A stretch of 64,000 nt of DNA from Muricea muricata (lineage: Eukaryota; Cnidaria; Anthozoa; Malacalcyonacea; Plexauridae), in assembly GCA_963855995.1 (NCBI GenBank), contig OY979718.1, forward strand, positions 40,979,559 to 41,043,558, given 5' to 3'. Position 1 is the stretch's first letter; every line of letters starts with the position of its first letter. Below, one piece after another: positions 21,016 through 32,839 of the stretch. The translations under genes were made by a program, and so were the position numbers. The notes below the pieces were generated by a model that did no database searches, was not told the DNA's origin, and saw nothing but the letters and a program-made list of their open reading frames with translations.

Positions 21016-22860
21016 ATGGCGTCCGAAGCAAAAAAGCCACGTGATGATGTAAGTGTTTCATTTTGCCTGATATATTATTGTACTCTGCAAGGGATTTTAC
21101 ACCTGTTTTTAGCAAAATTGTACTTTTGTATGGTATATTTTCCACCCTTTATTTGCTCTTGAAACAAATAGCTAACGTTGACTCTGCATTGAGTATATTC
21201 TAGCCTTGCTGAATCGTAGATTTTAATTTTCAAAGTTATATTGATTTATCTAGCACTACTATATTGATTTAAATAGTACAAACAATATGAATAATACATA
21301 CAATATATTAAATATATTATGCACATTGTTATAAATTTACTGACACTCTGCTGAGTGTCATACAGGTTTTAATTTTGTTAATTTAATAATATAAAACAAT
21401 CTGAATAATGCCTGCAAATTATATTGATACATAATTATGTACAATGTTTTAAATTGATGCAGTAATTTCTACTGCAGCTTTTAATTTAGAGATGCAGCTG
21501 CCTGCAAAAATGTGTATTCAATTTCATATAATCATATTCCTTTTACTGCTGCAGCACATTGTTACACTTGCACTGCAGGAAACCAAGACATACTACACAT
21601 TTTTATATTATTACAAATATTCAGTATTAGTGCTGGGCAAACTCTGAGTTTTCTGCAGAAAATTTCAAACTTCAGCATATTTGTGAAAACTTGAAATTTA
21701 ATGGCATTTTTACATTTCAAATTGGAAACACAATCTGTGTTTTATATTTTAAACTTCTCATTCTTCCCATAAATACCATAATTACTATTTGTATGTTTGT
21801 GGCAAGCCGTAATAATGCGAGTATTTAGTTTTTCGTCGAAGTACATTGTAGTTTGCCAGAGGTGAACAAACTCGGGCCCTAGCTGCAGCTCTAGCAAAGT
21901 GGGTTAAAACACCAGCTCTCTGGCTTTGCTGTGCTATCACACTATCAAGTATATCAACTTTACAAATTTAGAAAAAATATCCTTTGAATACAGTCAGTAG
22001 GGCACAGTACTTTATGTTCAAATTGCCTACAATGCGATTCCATGCAATGTTCAGGATCTCAGCAGTTATAAATTTATTTGACCATATTTAAATACCATAT
22101 GTTTTTTCATAAATTTATAAAGTAAATACTGAATAATTGTGTGGTGGGAATGGTGAATCCAAGATTAGTGTGAATAGGTGGGTGGTAGAACATTATTAGC
22201 CTACATAGGCATTTTCAAAGCAAAAATTAATATATAAAAAATACAATAGGATGGAAACAAAAGCAGCAAAGAATATTGATTATTTGATACTAGTTGATAT
22301 AGTTGAGTTCGGTGGTGGGAACGTAATGAACATAAATATGCTTAAATATTTATTAATTCTAAAGTTACCAACTGGTGTATGTGTTGAAGTTAATAGTGAA
22401 AATCCTCATTTTAAGTATTTCAAGTAATTATGTGTTGTGCTATAATGTTAAATTAGGCAGGGCATTCTGTCCTTACAGTTGGTGTCCACAATACTCACCT
22501 TTGAGCCTATATTTGCTCATGAGAATGTCTTAATATATCATTTAGTCAGCACGACCTGGAAAGCTAAGTGATGCAGAACGGGAAACATTGTTAAAACCTT
22601 TGTTTCAAAGTGGTTGGAAAATGGTCGATGGAAGAGATGCCATACATAAAGAATTCATATTTAAAAACTTCAATCGGGCGTTTGGCTTTATGACACGAGT
22701 AGCCCTTGCAGCTGAGAAGATGGATCACCATCCAGAATGGTTCAATGTTTATAATAAAGTGCAGATAACATATTCAACTCATTCTTGTGGTGGCCTTTCA
22801 TCAAATGATGTCAAGCTTGCTCAATTCACTGACTCAGCATCTTCCTCAATGGGTGATTAA
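21016..22860 (+). CDS. PCBD: Pterin-4a-carbinolamine dehydratase / DCoH
   Basis: Dehydrates 4a-hydroxy-tetrahydropterin to quinonoid dihydrobiopterin, recycling the tetrahydrobiopterin cofactor of aromatic amino-acid hydroxylases. In vertebrates it also stabilises HNF1 dimers. Two exons, 21016-21048 (11 codons, [11 protein letters not shown], donor GTAAGT) and 22546-22860 (acceptor ATATCATTTAG), both phase 0, give 115 aa; human PCBD1 is 104. The signature [13 protein letters not shown] lies at residues 71-83. His72, His73 and His90 have the same spacing as the catalytic human His61, His62 and His79. SGW, the FxFxxF-type strand and the amphipathic helix are present, so it should be active. AATAAA follows 114 bp after the stop. 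The ATG is the first in a short GC-rich exon. The 1.5-kb intron contains nothing I recognise. Confidence 0.95.
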
Positions 22861-22973
22861 ACATTCAGTTAACCATGGTAGTCAGTAAACAAACCTAGAA
22901 AAACTCCATAGATGTCAAGTACAGTGTTTGTGAACTATATTAGAGTGCATGTACCAGGTTCCAGCTAGAAACA

Positions 22974-22979
22974 AATAAA
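22974..22979 (+). other. Polyadenylation signal for PCBD
   Basis: AATAAA 114 bp downstream of the PCBD stop codon on the same strand. Confidence 0.6.
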
Positions 22980-23705
22980 AATGTCCTACAATTTAGCCTT
23001 CACTAGTCAATTAAACTCAGTTGCCATAAAAATCTGAGCCTGGCATTTTTTGACAGGACAATTAGGGTTGATACACCCCCTCCCGCTGTTCTAATTTCAC
23101 CTGAAATGGTCCTAAATCCATCCATATGAATCTAAACCACTTTGTGTGAACATTCCTTAATTGTTCTTTAAAATAGATGTATTCAAAACCTCCCTCCAAA
23201 TCTTGTTATCCTCTATATTTCGTTTCATAAAACAGTTCTAATTGCTTAATGCCTATACCATCTTAACTTTGTTTCCTTCTCCCGAAATGCTTTCTGCACT
23301 GCATCTTTTCTGATCTCATCATTTCTCATCTTATCCTTTAATAATATTCCTACAACTATACTACAAGCCATCTTTAACATTCCCCGCAGTACAACAGCAC
23401 CGGTATATTTTGCATCTCACCCTCTATGGTATGCTCCTATTCATCCAATGTGTCCTCACTCTCTGCATCCCATGAGCCTCCTACAGTTTCCATCCCTGAT
23501 ACTTGAAGTTCTCAACCTCGCAGCTAGGCGTCTTGTTATAGAATATTTTAAAACAATGCAATATATTTTCGATTTCATTCGGTCACTTCTAATGTAATTA
23601 AATTCACACGAATCTTATCTTGGTGGTTCATTGATGTTTTTGTTTTGAGTCAAATTTATATGATGTGTTTTGATGTTAAAGGAGTAATTTCAATTGTGTA
23701 ATTAC

Positions 23706-24677
23706 AATGGACAATGAGCATAATAGAGTAAAGGTCGAACTAGACAGGAGGAACGAAATATTTTACTACAGTTACAAAGAGCATCCAGAAATTAGTAGAA
23801 CTGCCGAGATTGGTGGCGAAATGTTGTAAAATACGAAAAATATAGCCCTGCGAAGTTTGCAAATTTTGTATATATTTTTTTCCACGCGAAAAAAGTTACC
23901 ATTTTTGAGCTAAAATTGCCGCGAAAATGGTAACCTTTTTAGCGCGGAATATACAAAATTTGCAAGGCTATGTTTTCCGTATTTTACAACATTTCGCCAC
24001 CAAACTCTGCAATTCTACTAATCGTAGGATCCTCTTTGCAGCTGTGGTAAATAGGGTTGGGCGATATTTAAAAAATCAACTCACGATTATTGTCATGGGA
24101 AATATCGCGATAATCGATAATATCGCGATTAATGAAAAATAAAAAATGACCATATATTTCAAGTACAATTAATGTCAAAGCATGTATAAACTTGTATATA
24201 ATCTTATTAAAGTCAAATCAACAACAGATTAAAGTAATATGAAGGCTCTTTCTTCTCTAATATTTACTGTTCATAACTGTTGTAATATAACGTGTACTGT
24301 TCAATTTTATTCCATGTTTTGTGGAAGCTAAGGAAGACTAAATTATGAACATGCAGTATACAACTACTACGAAAAGCATTTACAATAATTGACGCCTTGC
24401 TAATGCACTTTTTGAGGGTATATTTGTTGCTGGAATGCAAAGATACTTTCAACTTGTTTAGGATTCTGCAAGCTATATACATATTTCTAAGCAATATCAC
24501 GATAGTCATCGAACATGACGATAATTTCGATAAATCGTCACTCAAGTTTTTAGCTTCGATACGATAATCGCGATTGGAAATATCACGATAAATCGAAATA
24601 TCGCCCAACCCTAGTGGTAAAAGTTTTGTTCTTTTTGCTTAGATCGAATGTGCGTCTATTATGCAAATTGTCCATTG
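23706..24677. mobile_element. Palindromic MITE family P copy split by a hAT MITE
   Basis: The left end AATGGACAATGAGCATAATAG and right end CTATTATGCAAATTGTCCATT are inverted. A long hairpin (about 23777-24043) has its axis at GGTAACTTT... near 23910. The right end is separated from the palindrome by a nested element at 24052-24613. Removing that element restores the order seen in the uninterrupted copy at 30630-31049. Confidence 0.75.
24052..24613. mobile_element. 562-bp nested hAT MITE with 8-bp duplication
   Basis: The TIRs TAGGGTTGGGCGATATTT and ...AAATATCGCCCAACCCTA are flanked by GTGGTAAA at 24044-24051 and 24614-24621. An 8-bp duplication is diagnostic of hAT elements. Subterminal GATAATCGATAATATCGCGA-type repeats occur inside both ends. 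There is no transposase. Confidence 0.8.
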
Positions 24678-24978
24678 ACCATAATGATAAAGATCGAAGC
24701 GTGTACATTTTACCAGAATACATTGCGGTTGGAAATGCGGTCAAAAGATGGCAACATGTACATTTTACCAGAATACACTGCGGACATCAAGCAAAAACGA
24801 CTGAAAAATACCAAGTACGGTACGTTTTTCGTTACGGTCAATTAGGTCTTGATGACTTGATAGCTAAAATTTGCATAATCATTTGAAATTAACCATATAA
24901 ATTAGCGAAAATTTTTTAATTGCATCGTTAATTTCACAGAAAAAGAAATTATAGAATCTATTGGCAACTCGTGATCAA

Positions 24979-25109
24979 GTGGAAACGTAAGTTTATCATC
25001 GCAATGCTTTCCATCCGTAAGCTGGGATCTTCATGACTTCATCACTGCTAATAATATAATGCTTACGGATCGAAAGCTTTGCGACAGTAAATTTACGTGG
25101 TGTTTCCAC
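24979..25109. mobile_element. 131-bp MITE (GTGGAAAC family, copy 1)
   Basis: The ends GTGGAAACGTAAGTTTATCA and the complement ...GTGGTGTTTCCAC enclose GCTTTCCATCCGTAAGC / GCTTACGGATCGAAAGC. A second copy lies at 61361-61520 in the transglutaminase gene. Confidence 0.6.
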
Positions 25110-25310
25110 AAAATTATACCATGCAAACATATAAGAAACGTATTAATTCTCACCATTTATTTCGCCTGAAATTAACCATCAAAATTGATACAATGGATGT
25201 TATATAATCTGAAATAATAATCTAAAACGGACGAGGTTTTCACGAAATTATCAAGCTCGATTCAAAGGTTGTTTTGCATATAGTGGTTATAGATTTATGT
25301 CTGTTTTACC

Positions 25311-28300
25311 TTACTTCCCTGTATTTGGTGGGATATTTGGTCTTACTGCGTTCGATATGTGAAGAAATGTTTCCAAGGGAAAACAAACATCTTTCCCTTT
25401 ACTATGAAGCATAATTGGAGGAGTTTTCACATTGTGAATATTTTGAGCAACAACTATCGACATTCCTTTATTGAGATGCCAAGACATATGACAGTGTAAA
25501 TACCAGTATCCTGGATTATCTTGAATGAAATCCACTACCACATATCCACCGGTCGGTATGATCACAGTGTCTTTTCGCACTGTGGTTCTGGTTACAGAAA
25601 TATCCTTCGGTGGGCCATTTCTCCATTCTGCTGGTCCGCATTTAGACATTTTTAAGTCCTTGTTTTGGGCTTTGAGGTTCCCATCCTTGTGATATTCGGG
25701 GTAGCCAATTTTCGCTATGAAATATTGTCGCCCATGTATGTGGATTGGATGTGTGACGTTTGGTTCAATTTTGTTTTGTTCGTTTATAGACGAAAGCACA
25801 AACCTTGTTGGTTTACCAAACTCATTTATGTGAACTGAATGTGGGCAAACTGTTTTTCCAGCTTGCTCGCATTTTACTGGATATCTACATTCATTACTGT
25901 GATTATTGCTTAATAAAAACGGGACTTCAGGATCTTTAAACACAACGCCATTAACCATTGATGGTCCAAACCACAACGAATGAAAGTTAAAGAACAACTC
26001 GTTCGTACTTTCAACTGAGACTGGAATTTCAGAATATGGAGTAGGATAGAGCAACTCAAGGGATAAAATGTTATAGCATTTCGTATACGTGTATGTTTTC
26101 GGATAGTCAATTGGCAATTTTCTACAAGGACAATTTAGTACTGTACAAGGGGCAGATTTATTATGACAGCGATCATTCTGAATCATCAGATTTTCAGTGT
26201 AGGCTTGTCCCTCTTGTTCGAATTCATTAGATTTGTAGACTAAAAAGGCAAAATTTTCACCCAGCAATTGGCTGTGATTCGTACAGTTCCTCCCGAGCGC
26301 CTGGATTCTTACTGGAAATCTAGAACCAGGAGGCATGCCTTTTTTGGCTTTCAAAAGGAAATCATAGCGCTCACCACTGTGCATGATTAGAAAATCCGTT
26401 TCAAATGGTTTTACCAGATACCCATCTGTCGCCATAATATGCATCTTATGATAATCTATGGACATCATAAATAATGCCCCATATGTTGCAGCAATGATTC
26501 GAAACCGAAAGTTTTTGCCTCCAACCACGTGAAATACCGCATGTCCGTCGTTAGTAGTGCTCGGACTAAAAATGTTTGCAGGAGGTGTCTTGCCATTCAC
26601 CAACCACGAAACAGGATAAAAGTGCAACGGCAGATTCGATCCGTCTGGCATACAAACCCAATTATCAGTTATAGGAATACTCGTATTTCGGCGCTCTAAT
26701 ACTGCCATTGTCTTCCTCGCAGGTTGATCTTCAAAGGGACCCAGTCTCTCGTGAATATTTCTCTGTGTTTCGACTACTATCAACGCACCAAATAAACCCG
26801 TATCCCTTTGGAATCGCATATGAGAGTGATAAAAGTGTGTACCTTGAGGATCGGCTTGGAACATATATCTTGATAAAAAAATTCAAAAAGAAGTCTAAAT
26901 AGAAATTACAATTAATGTTCTGATTCTGATACAGAACAGACATCGCGGACGATCAGTAATTCCGACAATTACTATATGAATATGGGGCCCATATTTATGG
27001 GCATAAATATGGGTCTCTGCCTCATTAAATATATAGGATAACAACCGAGTGCGGGGTCTTGTATTAAAATTCAAGATCGAGCGCGTAGCGTGAATGTAAC
27101 TAAGCCTACGAAAATTAATGAACAAGAACGATATTAAACTGTAGACAAAGGCTGTGTTGAAATTGAAAAATACGGAAACCAAAGTTCAACTGAACGGATA
27201 AGTGGTGATAAGTCAATAACATACATTTTAGTTTTAATGTCAATTGAATAATTTACAAGTTGTTGTGCTCGTGTGTATGTTATGTATATTTTGAGTAAAT
27301 TTTTGTTGTGTTGCCTGTGTCTTGATATTTGATGGTTATTTTTCTCTTCCGCCAAGACCACATTTTCATTCGTGAAGAAACGAGCTTTGAATTAAAATTC
27401 AAGACCTGAACCGGGTTTTGAATTTGGGTTGAGACCTGAACCGGGTTTTTCAGCCTCGCTTTCCTCTGTAAATATTCGAATACCGCCACCAAACTTTTAG
27501 GATTTAGTCTTACTCAAAAAATCCAAACCGATTGAGAACAAAAGAAAATAGGTGTGGCTGGTATATAATTTCTTTTTAAATTGATTGTTTTTACGGTTTG
27601 TGAACCAGAATATTAAAATGTGCTGCCCTCAATTACCGATCTTTTGCGGTCTGTGAAAATCTTGCTTTGTGTATACGGTGTGTCTCAGAAAAAATGTCAC
27701 TGGTGACAAAATAAGCAGTAAAATCACTTTTGTTTGAAATACAGTTAAAAGATTTAATGAAACAAGAGGGTTGCAATTGCACTGTTGCCTATAGCCTCCC
27801 TGTAAATATCGAATGCTTTCGTTTAGATAAAGAAACAATCTAGGTTTTTATTTATGCTTCAAAAAAAGGCTTGAATTCCAAGATGATCAAAGCGAAATGC
27901 ATTTGCATAAATTCTACATGGATGGCAAAAATTCTGCTTTCGGGGAAAGTATACTTAAAATACAGCTATTACTTTCAATACCAGCAGTGTGTGTGTTCAG
28001 TTCAATACAGTGCAGACAATGGTGGATTATGTTGAATGAGGAGTAATTAAACATTGATTTTCATTATGCCGCAATCACATGTTAGCTGATGCACTTTAAT
28101 AAAGTCAAAAGGCAATATTTCTGTGATCTGTTGATGAATGTTCTTCAAATTAACAACAATGCTAGTACGAATAGCAAAATATATCATAATAATATATTCG
28201 ACTTCGAAAAAATCGTCTGATTCTAATTAAATTTCCGTCAGAGTGACATTTTTTTCTGCGTGAGACACACCAGTTAATATTACGCGTTTCATTGCAGTAT

Positions 28301-28931
28301 TTTTTATTTATATATACCTATATATCTTACATAAGATATCTATGAAACAAGCAAGCTAGTGCGAATATTTTATACGACAATTTTTTATTGCGCATATTTG
28401 CTAAAATGTCCTTGAGAATCTGGAATATTTCAGATTAAAAATCCACTGCTTCCTCTCCCTATTTTGCGGTTGTGCATGCATTGCCATGCTGTACGCCATG
28501 CCATTCTTTGTTACATACCTGAATTTTCCATAAGCTGGAATAGGATATTGAGTGATGTCACCTGTACCATCTGCCCAGTTGTTATCCTCCTGTTTCATTC
28601 CATGGAAGTGTATGGAAGTGTTTTCATCCATTTCATTAGCAAAATCGACAATCACGAAGTTGTATTGCATTACAATTATGGTCGGACCTTGTAAAGTTTG
28701 GTTCACCAAATATTCTGGCGTTCCTGAACCATTTCGCTTTGAAACAATCATTTTAATATAACATGTCTTTTTTTCTGTGCAATCGCAAGCGGCAGGTCTT
28801 CCATTGACGGGAGTGCAAGCTATGTACTTGGTGGCAGCCGTATTGAAACATTCTTGCTCTGGCGAGCCCGGCGAGACCTCGACAATTATTGACCAATGTA
28901 GCATGAAGGAAAGTAACAAAAAAAGCAACAT
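25311..28931 (-). CDS. Secreted laccase-like multicopper oxidase
   Basis: Predicted extracellular oxidase of phenols, amines or metals that reduces O2 to water. Two coding exons, 28931-28519 and 26868-25311 (donor CAG|GTATGT; acceptor TTATCAAG; phase 2), encode 656 aa. Residues 1-19 form a signal peptide (MLLFLLLSFMLHWSIIVEV), followed by a Cys-rich segment like that of animal laccases, then three cupredoxin domains. All copper motifs are present: HFHG (108-111), HSH (152-154), HPIHIHG (511-517) and HCHMSWH...M (596-607), including the type-1 Cys597 and axial Met607, so it should be active. Potential N-glycosylation sites are frequent. The ATG lies just after a good acceptor (TTTATTACAG), so a 5' UTR exon is likely. 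The stop at 25311 overlaps a plausible donor (GTAAGG at 25314-25309), so a longer C-terminus through another exon cannot be excluded. The substrate is unknown. Confidence 0.92.
27675..28271. mobile_element. TIR element in the multicopper oxidase intron
   Basis: The ends CGGTGTGTCTCAGAAAAAAT and ...TTTTCTGCGTGAGACACACC are inverted over about 30 bp (also GTCAC/GTGAC). There is no ORF with transposase features. The rest of the intron (26869-28518) contains only short duplications such as GACCTGAACCGGGTTTT, repeated near 27400 and 27435. Confidence 0.55.
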
Positions 28932-28933
28932 AT

Positions 28934-30629
28934 CTGTAATAAAGAAATGTATGTATGATTACTTGAGTAACTTGTCGAATAAAAGTCCTTTCACCAATCC
29001 ACATTCATCTCTTTCTTGTACCAGTCCAGCATCACACCGGTTTTCATGTAGACATAGCTTGCCCGACAGTTTAGCTGCCAGCTGACTAAAATAATTACAG
29101 GCGCGCGTGCGTAATGTCCTCCTTTTTTGTTAAATTTAATTATGAATTTTAATGGAAGTAAAAAGTTTCCTTCTCTATAGAATCAGGAAAAAATTGTTCA
29201 TGTGAAATATTAAGCCTTGCCCCTCCCTCTTGGTATATGCATAAGCGGCATAACAAAGGATAACTTTTACTCAGAGGTTTACGAAGACAAAGCAGATTTG
29301 AATTTTCTTTTGAATTTGCTTAATTGCTTTTGCCCTAAAAGCTTATGCTCATAATCTTAAGACTGATTTCCATTCAGTGCAATTTGGCGGGCGCGCGGAA
29401 TTTTCCGATCTTTATCTTTTGAAATGTGTTCAGTCAGCCATACCTAACGAAATGTAATCCGGACGTGGAGTGGAGAAAAAATCACTCCGCTTTTTTAGTG
29501 ATACAAATTACAAAAAGTAACTCAGTAGTTACATAAGTTTATGAAATTCATAGGTTATGAATTTCAAAAGAATAAAATCTAAACAATGAAGTTGCTTTGA
29601 AGGTATTTTAAAATGTAAATATATCCTAGAATGAGCTGTGGTAATTTATTTTGACTTACGCTAGATCCACCACTGTATCTGGGATCCTTGTTTTTCAGTG
29701 CGTTCACACTCCATGCGATTGTGGATACATGAGGCACAGCCGGAAACTGCCAATCTTATTTTGTGATTTTCTACCGATTTTGGCTGTTGGAATTTATAGC
29801 AATAAAACCATACGAGGGAGCAAAGAATTTGAATACTTTGCGGATGCACATCTTCGCGGTTACTTCGCGGCATCTTCTTTTTTAGGATTCGCGTCTTTTA
29901 TACATGTAAACGGCAGAACGAATCCCATATAGAAATCAAACATCTCGGATTAGCAACGAATCCGGAAACTTTTGCTCTAGTGAAGGAGGGCAGCTCCCCC
30001 CGTCTTTTGCTGGGAGGGCAAAAGTGTTCTTCAAGTGTAAAGAATATTTAAGACACTGGAAGCAGAGTTTGATATTTTTCGATTTGTTTTTGAACAGTTA
30101 GTTTTCAAAGAACCTTAGTGATAAAACCGGTTGTACCACTGTAAAATGAAGAATCTAATTCGTATTAATGTTTAATGTGATTGCAGATCAATGCCAAGAA
30201 TGTGATAAGTAAGAATTGACTCAAGAAGAGTGCAACTGGCTCTCTAAATTCCCGGGTAAGGATTTTAACATGGTTAAAATTTCGTTAGTGCCCTTTAACA
30301 AAATTCCCCCCCCCCCCTTTCTCGTTACGGCGTGCATGTAGCACGCTTCGCGTGAACTCGTGAGTTTCAGGTAATTCAGTAGAGGTTGTCCTTCTAAAAG
30401 CGTAAACTGTAAACTATAAGCAGCAAGAGATGGCGGATTGCGGCCTATTTTCTCCTCTAACTGACGGAATTATTTCTTTAAAACAGCATCGAGGGTACGT
30501 ACATAGGAAACTCACTACGCCAAATTTACTTGCCTTAGTATCCGACTATACGCTTTTACGTATGCCTATGTAAGCATGTAGCACGCTTCACGTGAATTTG
30601 TGATAATCCATCATCTCTTCTGCGCTCAT
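28934..30629. other. Intergenic region upstream of the multicopper oxidase
   Basis: No gene is supported. 29591-29675 is a repeat ending ...GATCCACCACTG whose inverted copy lies at 52382-52470. A 12-C run lies near 30306. Related TAGCACGCTTCRCGTGAA blocks occur at about 30339 and 30583. At 30372-30408 the sequence (GTTGTCCTTCTAAAAGCGTA...) matches, inverted, 31044-31085, enclosing the palindrome at 30630. Open frames at 29651-29932 on both strands have no recognisable domain. Confidence 0.45.
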
Positions 30630-31049
30630 AATAGACAATTTGCATAATAGACTGACATTCGATCTAGGCAAAAAGAACAGAATCTTTTACTACAGCTAGA
30701 AAGAGGATCATACGATTAGTAGAATTGTAGAGTTTGGTGGCGAAATGTTGTAAAATACGGAAAATATGGCATTGCAAAGTTTGCAAATTTTGTATATATT
30801 TGTATTACGCGCGGAAAAAGTTACCATTTTTGAGCTAAAATTGCCGCGAAAATGGTAACTTTTTCCGCGCGTAATACAAATATATACAAAATTTGCAAAC
30901 TTCGCAATGCCATATTTTCCGTATTTTACAACATTTCGCCACCAAACTCTGCAATTCTACTAATCGTATGATCCTCTTTCTAGCTATTGTAAAAGATTCT
31001 GTTCTTTTTGCCTAGATCGAATGTTAGTCTATTATGCAAATTGTCTATT
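30630..31049. mobile_element. 420-bp near-perfect palindromic MITE (family P, intact)
   Basis: The whole element reads almost identically on both strands. Ends AATAGACAATTTGCATAATA and its complement; axis near 30840 within ACCATTTTTGAGCTAAAATT. The arms, about 200 bp each, differ at only a few positions, the least diverged member of the family in this window. An RNA copy would form a long double-stranded hairpin. Confidence 0.85.
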
Positions 31050-32264
31050 CACAGTTTACGCTTTTGGTAAGACAATCGTATACTTTAATTAAATTTTCAA
31101 GCACGTATATATAGCGTTGAACATTTGCATCATTTTTTTTCCCTTTCAGTATCTGGCCAATGATTTACGTTTGTTGTAAAGACTGAGGCAAGTTTAATTC
31201 AAACTAGAATTTTGATGCTACTACAGCAAGATTTTCAAGTACTTCAGTTAGTCTAATATCTGATCCTGATCTGATCCTGTGGCAATTTTAATCTAGGCGG
31301 TTGAGCCCTGTTCAAAGGCATCGATCGGTGATTTACAACCAACGTTTAACAGGAAATACACCTTCTACGTTCAGTACAGCTGTTGCATTAATAGCAAAAA
31401 TAAAATGACCTATATAGTAATAGTGTATACCTCAAGCCTGTTTTCCCAATATGAATGCCAAATTAAATACCAAACATTGGTATCGATTCTTTCCCTGACG
31501 AGTGAAGAGCACGAAACCTTAGCTACAGTATAAGTAAGATAGTGCGCGCGCTTGCCTATACCTGCATGTATAATAGTAATATTCATTCATATTCATGATG
31601 GCGATTGATCATGCATTTCTCAATCAGTACCGCAAAACACGCACGAATTGTTTGGAGAGACAGTGCTTAGAGAGCAGTGTAGTTTTGAGACATGAAACAA
31701 ATAGCTGCAACAGCCTTTGAAGCCTTTTTATTTTCCTTAGAGATAAGGCGTCGTTTATATTTTTTACTTCAATTTCAAAAATGCAAAAACTGTCTTGCTA
31801 CTTTGCATTATCCCTTCAACAATATCTGGATGCTTAATGGTTCTGGCACAGTATAAGGGAATGAACAGTATAGGGTCACTCAGCAGTGCAACACGGCGCC
31901 CTATCATGCTGTTTACTTGCTGCCACCAGCCAGTTCAGCGTTTTTATTGGCCAGAAAATGCAATAGAGTGGCCCTACTGTCTATTCCGTATACTATGGTT
32001 CTGATTCAGGAAATGGACAATATTAGATGATGCAACTTATACAAGTACAATTTTTCCTTCCTCTATCATTGAAGCCTATCTCTGCGTGTCCTTGCGAGAT
32101 ATGAACACACAGCTGGGCTGTAACGTACTACGACGACATGTACATTGATCATACTGCATATCATAAAACTTCTTGTATAAATAATTGTTTATTTTAATTG
32201 TAATGTAAAACATCCACTATATATGGTAACCATTTTTTCTTTGTTATTTCCACCGATTTGGCTA
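31050..32264. other. Intergenic, mostly unassigned
   Basis: No gene is recognised. 31830-32005 is related to the sequence flanking the foldback at 54585-55142 (shared: GTTTACTTGC, CCAGAAAATGCAAT, GAGTGGCCCTAC) and looks like an uninterrupted copy of that repeat. The ORF at 31795-32004 lies within it and is not convincing. Confidence 0.45.
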
Positions 32265-32452
32265 TACGGCATGCATTGCCTAATTATTATTAGTAGAATC
32301 ATACTAGGGATATATTCAGACAAGCATGCTGCCTTGTAAATTGTTAATATAGATCAGAAATAACAACGGCTCGGGGATAGAGCCCTGTGGTGCTCCACAT
32401 GATATTATTTTGCAACTTGACAGTACACCATGGCTGACAAGCGCATTGAGTC

Positions 32453-32611
32453 CAGTGGCGTAGCCAGCCCGATATTTTAGACATTTAGTCCCGCTATGTA
32501 AATTTCAAATCATTATAATTATTCATTTCTTTGGAAATTGTTGTTTTCACAGTCACTGAATACCAAAATATTTGCATAGTGGGACTAAATCGTCGGCTGG
32601 CTACGCTACTG
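32453..32611. mobile_element. 159-bp hAT MITE with 8-bp duplication
   Basis: TIRs CAGTGGCGTAGCCAGCC and ...GGCTGGCTACGCTACTG. ATTGAGTC flanks both ends (32445-32452 and 32612-32619). The interior block TTTCAAATCATTATAATTAT is shared with the copy at 41724-41875. Confidence 0.88.
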
Positions 32612-32839
32612 ATTGAGTCCCATTTGATAAATATGAATGGAACCATTTTAGGCCATTATTTTTAATACCGTAATGCAATGAAATTTCATGGTTCACAGTA
32701 CCAAACGCTGTTTTAAATCTAAAAAAACTGCTGTGCCAAAGGCACATTGATTCATATTCTATACCGAAGCATTACGGATTTGTGCAAAGCAATTTCTGCA
32801 GAGTGATCTAGACGAAAACCTAATTGATGATCAGACAAC

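Noticed and set aside
25910-26110. 66-codon ORF inside the multicopper oxidase
   Set aside because: Alternative-frame shadow of the oxidase coding exon.
29651-29932. Overlapping ORFs on both strands, the minus one beginning MPRSNRED
   Set aside because: No recognised domain. One end runs into the CAGTGGTGGATC repeat, and both frames probably reflect repeat sequence.
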